A DNA stretch of 5,226 nucleotides. Source: Thermodesulfobacteriota bacterium (GTDB lineage: Bacteria; Desulfobacterota; BSN033; UBA1163). The stretch is from the NCBI GenBank assembly GCA_030024065.1, contig JASEIE010000275.1:1-5226 (forward strand), written 5' to 3'. Within the stretch, counting starts at the first letter, position 1. The number at the start of each line of letters is the position of its first letter. The position numbers and the translations under genes are program-made. The notes below the pieces were generated by a model. The model saw nothing but the letters and a program-made list of their open reading frames with translations. It ran no database searches and was not told the origin of the DNA. Of this stretch, positions 5,210 through 5,226 are shown in pieces.

Positions 5210-5226
5210 GTCGTCTTTCCGGCGAA
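5210..5226. repeat. Left half of a probable CCGGCGAA-type dispersed repeat, cut by the window end
   Basis: The sequence TCGTCTTTCCGGCGAA at the edge resembles, from memory, the start of a widespread proteobacterial intergenic palindrome in which TTCCGGCGAAAG is followed by CCGGAA. Only the left half is inside the window, so the inverted partner cannot be seen. Confidence 0.3.

Overview
The window looks like chromosome from a Deltaproteobacteria/Desulfobacterota-type bacterium. This is inferred from the gene order phoH - membrane HD phosphodiesterase - ybeY, from the protein sequences, and from the dispersed GC-rich palindromes in the gaps. No marker gene settles the taxonomy.

Layout: 1-360 is a non-coding leader with a good sigma70-type promoter candidate (131-159), several hairpins and a 97-bp inverted-repeat element ending next to the phoH ribosome binding site. 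361-4093 is a tight co-directional (+) block: phoH (TTG start), then after 20 bp of spacing plus a short hairpin a PgpH-like 7TMR-HD protein (1372-3750), then ybeY (3650-4093), whose start lies 101 bp inside the preceding gene. 4094-4425 is a 332-bp gap between converging genes. It is packed with repeat debris: two copies of a 16-bp CCCCTCTTT-type repeat, a second copy of the CCTGCCTG palindrome seen at the left end, and a 134-bp segment bounded by 9-bp inverted repeats that encodes what looks like a leftover piece of a Y1 (IS200/REP-associated) transposase. 4426-5154 on the minus strand is a class II aldolase/adducin-family protein with a strong Shine-Dalgarno. The window ends inside what resembles another dispersed repeat.

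Working together: PhoH (RNA-linked ATPase) and YbeY (metallo-endoribonuclease for 16S rRNA 3'-end maturation and ribosome quality control) are commonly neighbours. The HD protein between them is of the type that hydrolyses c-di-AMP in Gram-positive bacteria, so the block probably joins ribosome/RNA maintenance and a second-messenger phosphodiesterase in one transcript. The aldolase-family gene is separate, convergent and functionally unassigned.

The most unusual observation is that the aldolase-family protein keeps the fold motifs and the conserved glutamate (E78), but all three histidines that bind the catalytic metal in this superfamily are replaced (R97, Q99, N160). The long gene overlap, the leader inverted repeat and the transposase remnant are also worth checking. 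I see no CRISPR array, tRNA, rRNA or clearly new multi-gene system.
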